64,000 bases of DNA from Roseitalea sp. MMSF_3546 (GTDB lineage: Bacteria > Pseudomonadota > Alphaproteobacteria > Rhizobiales > Rhizobiaceae): NCBI RefSeq assembly GCF_030732865.1, contig NZ_JASHKB010000010.1:78671-142670 (forward strand). Direction: 5' to 3'. Positions within the stretch are counted from its first letter, which is position 1. Each line of letters begins with the position of its first letter. Both the position numbers and the translations under genes were made by a program. Under the pieces are notes generated by a model. The model had not been told where the DNA came from and ran no database searches. It worked only from the letters and a program-made list of their open reading frames with translations. Of the stretch, positions 11,930 to 19,900 are shown piece by piece.

Positions 11930-12000
11930 AAGCACGTGCTCAGGCATAAAACTAAGCCTCCATGTTCATGCCTGACTGTCTGGTCGAAAAGGGGGCCGGT

Positions 12001-13959
12001 TCAGGGAGGGCGCGGCCGCGTGCCCGATGGCGGAGCCAGCAAGGCGAGCATGCGGTCGGCCATGGCCGTCGCCTCGACCTGGGCGTGCGTGGCATGGACG
12101 CCGGCGCGGCGAGATGGTCCGGTGCTTGGCCGGCCTGGCGGGGCTCGCGGCTTGCCATGCGCCATGTTCGCGCGAGGTTTTGCAAATGCCGGCCCCGGAC
12201 TGCTAGGATGACGGTTGCCAAATCGCCTCAGATCCTGGAAAAGACGGACGCGGAGAGGTGGCCGAGTGGTCGAAGGCGCTCCCCTGCTAAGGGAGTATAC
12301 CCCAAAAGGGTATCGAGGGTTCGAATCCCTTCCTCTCCGCCACTCTGGAACATAAGTGCGAACGTCGTTCGCCGCCGTTCCTACGCCATTCGCTGAAGCC
12401 ACGACCCTCAGAAGCTCGTTTCGCGAGCCCATGATCCGAACCTCGCGCTCGGCGACCTCGACCCGCTGGGCCAGAGCCCGCAGATGATCCCGCCGAAATC
12501 CGCCGTCCTTTCCACGCATCCGGCGGCGGGCAACGGCCGCGAAACGGGCGATCTGGTCGGGCGTGACCGCCTGACCCGCGCTCTCGATCGCAGCACGCGC
12601 GCGTTCAGCGTCGATGCGCGCCTGATCGCGCGTCGCCTTCAGTTCCTCGATCCGCGTCCTGAGCGACGGATCGTCCAGATCGGCGACGCCGCTCTCGATG
12701 GCGTCGTAAAGGCGCTTCAGCCGCGCCTCTGCGGCGGCAGCGCGGTTGACCAGTTCCGCGGCATGCGCGCGCCGGCGTTCGTCTCGCTCCTCACGGCGGT
12801 CGAGATGGATGGCGAGCAGGTCGCGTAGCCGTTCGGGCTGAAGGAGCCGCTTCTCCAGATGCTCGGCCACCAGATGGTCTAGCCGGTCCATCTGGACCGT
12901 GCGACCCTTGCAGCCGGTCTTGCCCTGCCGCGCGGCGGTCGAGCAGGTGTAGTAGCGATAGTGCTTGGCCTTGCCCGACGTGCGCAGCGTCATCGCGCCG
13001 CCGCAGTCGGCGCAGAAGCAGATGCCGGTGAGCAGCGTCGGGCCGCTGACGGTCCGGCCCGGCACGACCATCGGGCTGCGCGACTTGAGTAGTTCCTGGA
13101 CCGCGTCGAAGGTCTCGCGGTCGATCAGCGGCGGCACGGGTACGGTGACCGTCTCCGCCTGGGCCTTGGGCGTGCCGTCCTTGTAGTTCCTGCCCCATTG
13201 ATGCTCGCCGATATAGGTGCGGCGCGTCAGGATTCGGTGCACCGTGCCGACGCCCCAGCGTCCGCCGGTGCGGGTGTAGAGCTTGCGGGCGTTGAGATAG
13301 GTGGCGATCGCCTTGACGCCCATACGCCCGCTCGTGCCGTCGCCTTCCAGCGCCAGCCTGAACATCAGCCGGACCGTGTCGGCATGCAGGGGATCGATCT
13401 CCAGCACCTTCTTGATCTTCGCCCCGCGCTTCTCGGCGTCGACGACGCGGTAGCCCACCGGCGGCAGCGAGCCGTTCCAGAAGCCCTGGCGGGCGTTTTC
13501 CTTCAGCGCCCGGAGCGTGTGCTTGGCGTTCTCCTTGGACTGGTACTCGTCGAACAGCGCCATGATCTGGCGCATCATGACGTGCATCGGGTCGTCGCCC
13601 AGCTCCTGCGTCATCGAAACGAGCCGGACGCCGTTCTTGGCGAGCTTGCGGACGTAGAACTCCAGCTCGAAATGGTCGCGGAAGAAGCGGCTGAAGGAGT
13701 GGACCACCACGACATCGAAGGCGGCGGGCTTTGCCGTGCCGGCCTCCATCATGCGCTGGAATTCCGGCCGCCGGTCATTGGTCGCCGAGGCTCCTGGCTC
13801 GATATACGTCTCGACGAGGTCGTATCCGCGCGTCGCGCAATAGGCTTCGCCCTGCCGGCGCTGGTCGGGGATCGAGACGTCGTGCTCCGCCTGCCGGGCC
13901 GTCGAGACGCGCAAATACAACGCCGCGCGAAGCTTCACGGCGGGTTGCGGCGCGGTCAC
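12001..13959 (-). CDS. Large serine recombinase (element integrase) with read-through tail
   Basis: This site-specific recombinase would integrate and excise the element. The N-terminal resolvase domain has catalytic Ser in LRVS (about residue 19) and HSFSRFFRD. A recombinase domain follows, then a zinc ribbon (CFCADCGG to GCKG, about 320-360) and an Arg/Glu/Ala-rich coiled coil (about 400-450). The start is GTG at 13959, overlapping the stop of the TumA-like gene (GTGA). From about residue 539 the frame runs through tRNA-Ser in antisense. It then continues about 83 codons into chromosomal DNA to the stop at 12001, so the last 110 or so residues are set by the integration site rather than by the element. 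Confidence 0.88.
   Translation of the reverse strand: MTAPQPAVKLRAALYLRVSTARQAEHDVSIPDQRRQGEAYCATRGYDLVETYIEPGASATNDRRPEFQRMMEAGTAKPAAFDVVVVHSFSRFFRDHFELEFYVRKLAKNGVRLVSMTQELGDDPMHVMMRQIMALFDEYQSKENAKHTLRALKENARQGFWNGSLPPVGYRVVDAEKRGAKIKKVLEIDPLHADTVRLMFRLALEGDGTSGRMGVKAIATYLNARKLYTRTGGRWGVGTVHRILTRRTYIGEHQWGRNYKDGTPKAQAETVTVPVPPLIDRETFDAVQELLKSRSPMVVPGRTVSGPTLLTGICFCADCGGAMTLRTSGKAKHYRYYTCSTAARQGKTGCKGRTVQMDRLDHLVAEHLEKRLLQPERLRDLLAIHLDRREERDERRRAHAAELVNRAAAAEARLKRLYDAIESGVADLDDPSLRTRIEELKATRDQARIDAERARAAIESAGQAVTPDQIARFAAVARRRMRGKDGGFRRDHLRALAQRVEVAEREVRIMGSRNELLRVVASANGVGTAANDVRTYVPEWRRGRDSNPRYPFGVYSLSRGAPSTTRPPLRVRLFQDLRRFGNRHPSSPGPAFAKPRANMAHGKPRAPPGRPSTGPSRRAGVHATHAQVEATAMADRMLALLAPPSGTRPRPP
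12252..12342 (+). tRNA. tRNA-Ser (anticodon GCT)
   Basis: A complete class II tRNA has acceptor stem GGAGAGG pairing with CCTCTCC, D-arm GCCGAGTGG, anticodon loop CTGCTAA with anticodon GCT, a long variable arm, the T-loop GTTCGAATC and an encoded CCA end. It reads AGC/AGU codons. Its 3' end is the integration site of the mobile element to the right. Confidence 0.98.
12316..12342. other. Probable attL (element/chromosome junction in tRNA-Ser 3' end)
   Basis: The recombinase gene of the element begins immediately right of the tRNA 3' end, as expected if the element integrated there and restored the tRNA end. The exact crossover cannot be set without attR. I found no second copy of the tRNA 3' end up to position 64000, so attR lies to the right of the window. 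Confidence 0.5.
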
Positions 13960-14351
13960 GAGCGGCCCCCTGCGGCCTTGCGCTCCGTCCCGTCGATCAG
14001 CGGCAGGTCGAGCGAGACCCGGTCGTAGACGACTTTCGGCTTCAGGCGCCGGCCCTCGCCGGGCTGCATCTCGATCAGGCCGTAGTCGGCCATTTTCTTC
14101 AGCGTGCGCGACAGGTTCGACTTGGCCCGCCCGGTCATCTGCGCCAGCTCGTCGAGCGAACCCGGCGCGCGCTCGGCGATGGTGCGCAGGAGCTCGCGAT
14201 TCCCGGCCGACAGGACCTGGGCGAAGGACTCGGTCGAGGTGAACCAGACCTTGGGGTCGTCCGGCCCTTGACGCTCCTCGCCGCGGGCGATCCGCATCGT
14301 CCGCGCCTTCATCGTCTCGTAATCTGCGATGCCGACCTTCAGCGTCGTCAT
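13956..14351 (-). CDS. TumA-like antitoxin, HVO_A0114-type winged helix
   Basis: The 131-residue DNA-binding protein has a winged helix-turn-helix in its second half. The helix pair includes SLDELAQMTGRAKSNLSRTL and is followed by LIEMQPGEGRR. This is the HVO_A0114-type domain, partner of DUF6516 toxins in TumE/TumA pairs. The N-terminus (KVGIADYETMKARTMRIARG) matches the family. Its start overlaps the TumE-like stop (ATGA) and its stop overlaps the recombinase start, so all three are translationally coupled. It probably represses the shared promoter through the inverted repeat at 14713-14731. Confidence 0.75.
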   Translation of the reverse strand: MTTLKVGIADYETMKARTMRIARGEERQGPDDPKVWFTSTESFAQVLSAGNRELLRTIAERAPGSLDELAQMTGRAKSNLSRTLKKMADYGLIEMQPGEGRRLKPKVVYDRVSLDLPLIDGTERKAAGGRS

Positions 14352-14707
14352 GGGATCACTCCGCGCTCCTTCAGCACTGCGTCCACCAGCGTCCAGAAGT
14401 CGGCGAGCAGCGTCGCCGCATCCTGGTAGTCGTAGGGACGCACGGTCCGGAGCCGGTGCCGGTGATCCTGCGGCTCGCTGCGCTTGCGTCTGCCCACGGG
14501 GTGGGCGTTGTCGAAGCCGGCGAGCCGTCCGCCGTCGGGGCCGTGCAGGGTCAGCGCATAGTCGAGCCCGCGGGGCTTCTCCGGGCTGACCGGAACACGG
14601 CGGACGACGAACTTGACCCACTGCCCGCCCTGCGGGTCGACGACCAGCACCTGGCCGTCGAGATCGAGCAAGGCGTCGAGGCCCGGATCGCGCGTCTTTC
14701 TTGTCAT
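14348..14707 (-). CDS. TumE-like toxin (DUF6516)
   Basis: This 119-residue protein fits the DUF6516/TumE family. It has a central GGQWVKFVVRRV strand, a LDYALTLHGPDGGRL segment, the conserved GFDNAHPV and DHRHR, and a C-terminal LLADFWTLVDAVL helix. TumE proteins pair with HTH antitoxins in passenger toxin-antitoxin modules of transposons and plasmids. The toxin gene comes first here, as is usual for this type. Coupling to the integrase gene would make loss of the element costly and would tie toxin control to recombinase expression. The mode of toxicity is not known to me. Confidence 0.75.
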   Translation of the reverse strand: MTRKTRDPGLDALLDLDGQVLVVDPQGGQWVKFVVRRVPVSPEKPRGLDYALTLHGPDGGRLAGFDNAHPVGRRKRSEPQDHRHRLRTVRPYDYQDAATLLADFWTLVDAVLKERGVIP

Positions 14708-14712
14708 GAGAG

Positions 14713-14739
14713 GTTATCTTTAGGTGATAACAAAGTCAA
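14713..14739 (-). promoter_or_regulatory. Promoter and inverted-repeat operator of the tumE-tumA-recombinase operon
   Basis: GTTATC at 14713-14718 and GATAAC at 14726-14731 form a perfect inverted repeat with a 7-base spacer. On the minus strand TTGACT (14739-14734) is a good -35 and a weak TAACCT follows after 17 bases, overlapping the repeat. Transcription would begin near the ATG at 14707, so the message may be almost leaderless. TumA is the likely repressor. Confidence 0.55.
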
Positions 14740-14993
14740 GCGCGATCCGGCCCCTCCGGCCCGAACAGCTCCTCGAGGATGTCGCCGAACCAGGCCTCGA
14801 AGACGTCCACCTCCTCGGGCGTCACCGGCACGTCCTCAGGCCAGTCATCGGTCACCCGCCAATCGGACAGATCGTCCGCGAGGGGACGGCCGCGCGGCTT
14901 CGGCTCCGGCAGGCGGCAGTAGTCGAGCAGATCTAACTTTGCCGATCGATCGGACCCGTGAACTCGGCGCTGGGTGGGTGCGGACGAGGACAT
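14736..14993 (-). CDS. Hypothetical protein, acidic C-terminus
   Basis: This is an 85-residue protein I do not recognise. The second half has a clear coding look: LLDYCRLPEPKPRGRPLAD, then an acidic WPEDVPVTPEEVDVFEAWFGDILEELFG. The N-terminal 20 or so residues are less convincing, so the true start may be further in, or the 5' end may have been replaced when the defence island inserted. The stop codon lies inside the -35 box of the tumE promoter. No function can be assigned. Confidence 0.45.
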   Translation of the reverse strand: MSSSAPTQRRVHGSDRSAKLDLLDYCRLPEPKPRGRPLADDLSDWRVTDDWPEDVPVTPEEVDVFEAWFGDILEELFGPEGPDRA

Positions 14994-15110
14994 GGGCCGA
15001 GCTTGCCGCACGAGCCAGAAATATTGAACGACGACGAACTCGGAGCAGTGCCACGGGCGGCAAAGACCGGCCCTCGACGGCGGTGTCCTTACCTCAGACA
15101 GCCGCGCTCG

Positions 15111-15905
15111 TTACCAAAGGGCCCACAGCGCAAGCGCGACCCCGGCAATGCTGGCGAGGCCCGCGCCTAATTGAAAGGTTCGGTTCTCCGCCATCCAGAC
15201 CAGCGCCGTCCGCACCCTGCCGCCGTGCATTTCCCACCAGGTCGTGTTCGTCTTCAGATTGCGATCGTGCGCGCGGCCAGCGATATTGGCGATTACATCC
15301 ACCTTGCGCAGCGTCGATTGGTGAAGCGCGGCGAAGTTGCGCTCTTCAAACGCCTTGGCCTCCCCTGCGCCGTTCAGGAAGTCGCGCGGAGCGATGTGAT
15401 TCTTGGCGAGCAGCTTCTCCATCCTTGGATGGTCGATGTAACCGACGCCATAGATGTCGATCAGCATCCGGGACAGGTCGAACTTCTTATCATCCTCCAC
15501 GAGATAGGCGGGCTCTTCGCCAAGCACGCGGAACCGGTGCTCTATGGCCTGAAAGCCGTAATTCACGTCCCTCATGTTCCAGTGCAGGTATTTCATGCCC
15601 CGGTGGCTGCCGAGATGACCAAAGAAAGCCGCGAGCATCTCTTTCTCAAGATCATCATAGTGCTGCTCTATTTGGTCAAACGGAATGCGCCGCCGCTCGG
15701 CCACCTGATGAATCGAGAATGAGATTGTCTGCGCCGAATCCAGCTTTCGCAGGGCTACCGATGTGATCCGGGGAGAACGACCTTCCACCCGGTCGTAGAA
15801 GCTCTCGCAGGAATAATGAATGATCCAGACATTCGCGGCATCGGCAAAGAGCCGGTCGAGCGTGGTAAAGGCGGCCCTCTGCCTTGCGGGATTGGGTGCT
15901 GTCAT
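15111..15905 (-). CDS. Unknown protein with C-terminal membrane helix, last gene of defence operon
   Basis: The 264-residue protein is mostly soluble and ends in one hydrophobic helix (about 245-262, LASIAGVALALWALW), suggesting C-terminal membrane anchoring. The first 60 residues are the most patterned: WIIHYSCESFYD, SPRITSVALRKL and QTISFSIHQ. A GMKYLHWNMRD stretch follows. I know no characterised family. Its start overlaps the stop of the AbiJ-like gene by one base (TGATG), so the pair is translationally coupled. An effector or membrane-linked partner role in immunity is inferred from operon position only. Confidence 0.8.
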   Translation of the reverse strand: MTAPNPARQRAAFTTLDRLFADAANVWIIHYSCESFYDRVEGRSPRITSVALRKLDSAQTISFSIHQVAERRRIPFDQIEQHYDDLEKEMLAAFFGHLGSHRGMKYLHWNMRDVNYGFQAIEHRFRVLGEEPAYLVEDDKKFDLSRMLIDIYGVGYIDHPRMEKLLAKNHIAPRDFLNGAGEAKAFEERNFAALHQSTLRKVDVIANIAGRAHDRNLKTNTTWWEMHGGRVRTALVWMAENRTFQLGAGLASIAGVALALWALW

Positions 15906-16693
15906 CACCGCCTCCGCTGTGCCAGAAAGGTGCACACAGCACAGGCCACACTGACGACAAGCTCCGCCTCTTCCGAGGATATCGCCTGCCCCTCGCGGAT
16001 ATGCCGCGCCCGCTCCGAGGCATAGCCCCAAAGCTTTTCGACCGCCGTATCCAGCGGCGGTACAAGCGCAAGGCGCGGCACAATACGCCCCAGGGTAAGG
16101 TTGGGCTCGCTGGTCACATCGCGCGCCGTGCATTCGAGCGCGGCTATGGAATGCTGGATCGCGCCGGTCACGTCGGGCGAGGGCCGCCGAGAAATGTCGG
16201 AAAGCGCCTCGTGGATTTCATTCGCTGCCGCGCTGCGCCCGGTCTGCGTCAGAACGGCTGCCGCCTCACGCGTCGTCTCAGCGAAGACTTCGGAACCCCG
16301 ATAGACGATCCGGCCATCGGTCATCTGCCACCCGATGCCGTTCTCCCGGAAATACCCGTTTAGCCGGTCTTGAAAGATGTCGGCTCCATCCGAAGACTGC
16401 GCCGCGAACGCGGCTTGGATCGCCTCGGCGATGTCGTAAACCTTGAACCACGGGCAGTCCCCGATGAGCCCGTTCACCTCATCCCAGATGTTCGGGTATT
16501 CGGACCAGTTCGAGGGGTCGGGCCGGACCAGAAGGACCGCGCAGATTACCCTGCGCATCGCGCCGGGACTCATCCCCGCATCCTGCGCGATCAGCGGGAT
16601 GGCGAAACGCAGCCCTTCCGGCGCATCCTCGCGGACGGCGATCTCATGCTCCGTTGCGCGATATCCGTGGCGATCTGAGAAACGTCCCTGCAT
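15905..16693 (-). CDS. AbiJ-NTD4 domain protein with HEPN-like C-terminus
   Basis: The 262-residue protein starts MQGRFSDRHGY, which with AVREDAPEGLRFAI and WDEVNGLIGDCPWFKVYDI matches the AbiJ N-terminal domain 4 pattern found in abortive-infection proteins. The C-terminal quarter (LDTAVEKLWGYASERARHIREG, with the conserved EEAELVV helix) resembles the HEPN-like domain that usually completes AbiJ proteins and could be an RNase. Rx3-5H-like residues are visible in the SERARHIREG stretch, but the match is imperfect. It sits 16 bases after the Argonaute stop and is coupled to the membrane-tailed gene. A role as an RNA-cutting abortive effector is inferred. Confidence 0.75.
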   Translation of the reverse strand: MQGRFSDRHGYRATEHEIAVREDAPEGLRFAIPLIAQDAGMSPGAMRRVICAVLLVRPDPSNWSEYPNIWDEVNGLIGDCPWFKVYDIAEAIQAAFAAQSSDGADIFQDRLNGYFRENGIGWQMTDGRIVYRGSEVFAETTREAAAVLTQTGRSAAANEIHEALSDISRRPSPDVTGAIQHSIAALECTARDVTSEPNLTLGRIVPRLALVPPLDTAVEKLWGYASERARHIREGQAISSEEAELVVSVACAVCTFLAQRRR

Positions 16694-16709
16694 TCCCTGC
16701 CCCGCGCCG

Positions 16710-19700
16710 TCAGATAAAGAGGCGGTAATCGTAAGAGGATGCGCCGAACCGCTGGAGCAGCGAACCGATGCGGGCGATTTCACCGGAGGACTGGAGGGTC
16801 GCCGGGAACTTGGTGTAGAGGTCGAACGTGTTCCAGTTCATCTTTGAAAGCCCGAGTATCTCCGCCGCTAACTGGTCGAGCGGCGTTGCTCCCGCATGGC
16901 GGCGCAACGCGAGCGGCGCGGGAATTCGCCTCTTGCCCTGAAAATACTTGAGACTCGGATTGACGGCGGCGGTCGCGCCGTGGACCCACAGCAGGGCGGT
17001 GAAGTCGTCGAGCTTCATGACGGTGCCCCGCCGCACCGGGTAATTGTCGTCATCGATGGTGCCGTCACGGCGCGGCATCGACGCGACGTACCGCTGGGCG
17101 TGATCTTCGACGATCTCCAGCATGTCGATGGCGGCGACGCCGCCGAGCCCGTCGAGCAGCCCTTCGCGCTCGTCTTTCAGGAACGGTGTGCGCTTGTGCA
17201 GCACGACGCGCCGGGGGAGCTTCATGCGCGCATCGAAGAAGAGCTGCCGGATCGTCTCTCCGGTGCGGCGCGCATCGTCCCGCGACATAAAGGGGTTCTT
17301 GCCCCGCATGATCGGGTTCTCGACCTTGCTCAGCCGGTATTGCAGGCCCTCGCCGCGCGCGCTGTAGATGTGGCTGCACCCCAGCACGACGTGATTGCCC
17401 CTCGCGGCGTTGCGGTCGATGCTGAAGCCGAGCCCGACATACGCTGCGTCTTCGTCAAGGCCGCCAAGCACCCACGGCGTGCGCATGCCCTTGACGTAGA
17501 GGGCGAGCGAGAGCCACCACCACACCCGGCACTGCTGGGTATCAGAGAGCGTGTCCTCGGTCAGGAACTGCGTCGCGACGCCGCGCTGGACGGCATAGGC
17601 CTTCACGAAATCATGCACGTCGAACCGCTCGTGCTCGTCCCGGTAGCCACGCAGATGATCCCAGCGGCGCGGGAAGAAAATGAGCACGACATGCGGCGCA
17701 TAGGAGGAGCGCAACGCTTCAACTGCGCCGGTAATCTGCTGCGCGACCGACAGCGCACCGGTGCGCGCGCCGGTGCCTACCGGCTCGGCGCAGTAAGCCC
17801 AGCCCGGTGCGGCGGGCTCGGGGATTTCGATGGGCAGGCCGTAGGCCTGCTGGAACCCCGGATAATCGACGAGGTAATCGCGCTCGGAATCGGCCGGACG
17901 GTGCCCCTGATTGGCCTTCTGAAGATAGCCGCGCACGAGCGGCGTTTCGGAGCGCGGGCAGATGACGCCGATGCGCAGCGACGGCGCGAGCCCGCTTAGC
18001 GTGAGCGGGTAATCGAAAGGGCGGCTCGCCGCAAGCCCGCGCACCGGATGCGTGTCGGTGTTCGTGCCCGTCCCGCGCTTGTCGCAGAACAGGAGTGTGG
18101 GCTCCGCCAGCTCAAGCCCCTTGTACTTGATGAGGGGACGAAGGTTCTGCGTGATATTGGCGGCCCGGCCGCCGTGCGGCAGGCCGATCTGCGCGAAGAC
18201 CGGGGAGCGCCGGACACGGAACTTGAAGCTCGATCCCGTGCCGGTCGGGAACTCGAAAGAGGACGGCTTGTCCTTCGGGAATAGTAGGCCGCGCCATTTG
18301 TTCATGGCGGTGTTGAACGGCTTGTTATGCTGGTAGCCGAGGATGCCGAGCTTCACCGGCCCGGCGACTTCATAGGGCACCTCCGCCCCGTTCTGGTCCA
18401 GCACCTTGATCGACGGCTTGAGAACGACGTACTGCGTGCCGCCGACGCGGCGCAGGAACACGATGACGGATTCATGCGCATGGCAGTGCACATTGTCCTG
18501 CCGTACCTTCTTGAGCGGCGTTTTCAGCCAAAGCTCGGACTGGCCGTCCGTTTCGACCCCGGCGGCCTGCGCCATTGAGCGCACGAGGGCTTCCCGCATA
18601 AGGCTGACTATCGCGCCGTCCTCGTAGCGCAGCTCGTCGGGACTGACCGGCGTTCTCTCGACCGGCCCCTTGATGTTCTCGCCGAAGCAATCCTTGATAT
18701 CGTCCACGGTGCCAAGCGCGAGGATCTTCCCCTTGAAGGGCACGGCGACGACCGGGCGCGCTCCGGTCTGCTCCCGCACCCATGACCAGACCTTCTCGCG
18801 CGGCCAGGCCTTGAGGTCGAAGGAAAGCACCTCGGACGGGCAGTCGATCTCGAAGGCGTTGCTTTTGATGAGGGTGTTCGCGCGGTGCTCCGCCACCTGA
18901 AACGGCGCTCGCGCGAGAAGATCGTCGGGGGCAAGTTCGGCAATGTCCTTGCGCGCGGCCTCGCGCCGCTCGCCCTCCAGGCAATGCAGAGTAAGCCGGG
19001 TCATCAAATCATCGAAGCCGAGCGCGGAAACATAGAAGGCCTGCCTGCCATGCGCTCTCGCGTGAGCGATCAGGCGGGCAACCGGCTCGGGAACCTCGCC
19101 GTCGCCGTAGCCGCACCAGTAAAGCGCGCCTGTGCCCTGCTCTGCGAAGGCGGCCTGAAGCGCCTCCATGATGGAGTGGTCGCGCCCGCTGTAGCCGCAG
19201 ACGATCAGCGTCCGCTGGCGCAGCTCGTCGATCAGCGCGCTGCGCAGGGCCTCTTCCTGGCGCTGTAGCTCATCGGGCGTATTCTTGAGGTCATCGTAGC
19301 GATAGTCGCCATGCAGCGAGACGCACAGCAACTCGCCGGTGTTCGCCGGACGGGCAACGCGGCCCTGCGTGTCGATCCCGACCTCGAACGGCGTGAGACT
19401 GAAATTCGCGGCGGCGCGCGCGGGCAGCCCGTCGAAATTGGTGGACCAGACGGAGCGCATCAGGTCGGCCCTGGCGAGATGGCATAAAAGCCGGTAGCCG
19501 ATATGCGGCTGCGCGCCGCGCACCTTCTCCTGAAAGAACGCGCGGCGGTCGTCGGCGATGGGAAAGCAGGCGCGGATATAGAAGCCGTACTCGTCGTCCG
19601 CGCCTTCCTGCGGATAGGTGCCCTGCGCGTCCAGCCATTGCTGGATGCGGCGCCGCACGCTGGGCAGCGAGAGCTCCGCGAACTGCTCTTCAAGGCCGGG

Positions 19701-19898
19701 ATTGTTGGTGAGGAAGAGGTCGCGCTTCCACTCCCAGATGCAGGCCTGTGCGGAGGGGATGCCGGAACTAACCGATGCGCCCGCCCCCAGAAAGAGCGCA
19801 TGCGGTGCCGCCCGCCTGACGCCGATGGAGCGGACGAAAGCGTCGAGCGATAGGCTCAGATCCTCTGTCTCCAGCGCCTTGCCGGGGGCAGCAGCCAT
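16710..19898 (-). CDS. One-chain SIR2-APAZ-Argonaute (fused short pAgo system)
   Basis: This 1,062-residue protein joins a SIR2 NADase to an APAZ region and a MID-PIWI Argonaute. The SIR2 part keeps GAGAS (38-42), Asn154 in STNFD, His196 in LHGDYRYD and GYSGRD (235-240), so NAD hydrolysis looks possible. APAZ spans roughly 330-600. MID-PIWI (about 650-1062) ends with the LSKMNWNTFDLYT motif typical of short pAgos and lacks an obvious DEDX slicer set. In SPARSA systems guide-directed recognition of invader DNA triggers NAD loss; here everything is on one chain. The ATG at 19898 lies 2 bases after the Res stop, so it is co-transcribed with type III restriction genes. Confidence 0.88.
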   Translation of the reverse strand: MAAAPGKALETEDLSLSLDAFVRSIGVRRAAPHALFLGAGASVSSGIPSAQACIWEWKRDLFLTNNPGLEEQFAELSLPSVRRRIQQWLDAQGTYPQEGADDEYGFYIRACFPIADDRRAFFQEKVRGAQPHIGYRLLCHLARADLMRSVWSTNFDGLPARAAANFSLTPFEVGIDTQGRVARPANTGELLCVSLHGDYRYDDLKNTPDELQRQEEALRSALIDELRQRTLIVCGYSGRDHSIMEALQAAFAEQGTGALYWCGYGDGEVPEPVARLIAHARAHGRQAFYVSALGFDDLMTRLTLHCLEGERREAARKDIAELAPDDLLARAPFQVAEHRANTLIKSNAFEIDCPSEVLSFDLKAWPREKVWSWVREQTGARPVVAVPFKGKILALGTVDDIKDCFGENIKGPVERTPVSPDELRYEDGAIVSLMREALVRSMAQAAGVETDGQSELWLKTPLKKVRQDNVHCHAHESVIVFLRRVGGTQYVVLKPSIKVLDQNGAEVPYEVAGPVKLGILGYQHNKPFNTAMNKWRGLLFPKDKPSSFEFPTGTGSSFKFRVRRSPVFAQIGLPHGGRAANITQNLRPLIKYKGLELAEPTLLFCDKRGTGTNTDTHPVRGLAASRPFDYPLTLSGLAPSLRIGVICPRSETPLVRGYLQKANQGHRPADSERDYLVDYPGFQQAYGLPIEIPEPAAPGWAYCAEPVGTGARTGALSVAQQITGAVEALRSSYAPHVVLIFFPRRWDHLRGYRDEHERFDVHDFVKAYAVQRGVATQFLTEDTLSDTQQCRVWWWLSLALYVKGMRTPWVLGGLDEDAAYVGLGFSIDRNAARGNHVVLGCSHIYSARGEGLQYRLSKVENPIMRGKNPFMSRDDARRTGETIRQLFFDARMKLPRRVVLHKRTPFLKDEREGLLDGLGGVAAIDMLEIVEDHAQRYVASMPRRDGTIDDDNYPVRRGTVMKLDDFTALLWVHGATAAVNPSLKYFQGKRRIPAPLALRRHAGATPLDQLAAEILGLSKMNWNTFDLYTKFPATLQSSGEIARIGSLLQRFGASSYDYRLFI

Positions 19899-19900
19899 GC

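Noticed and set aside
12252..12360. Protein segment GRDSNPRYPF in the recombinase frame as a real domain
   Set aside because: It is the antisense translation of tRNA-Ser, a well-known artefact in protein databases. It is kept only as evidence for the integration site.
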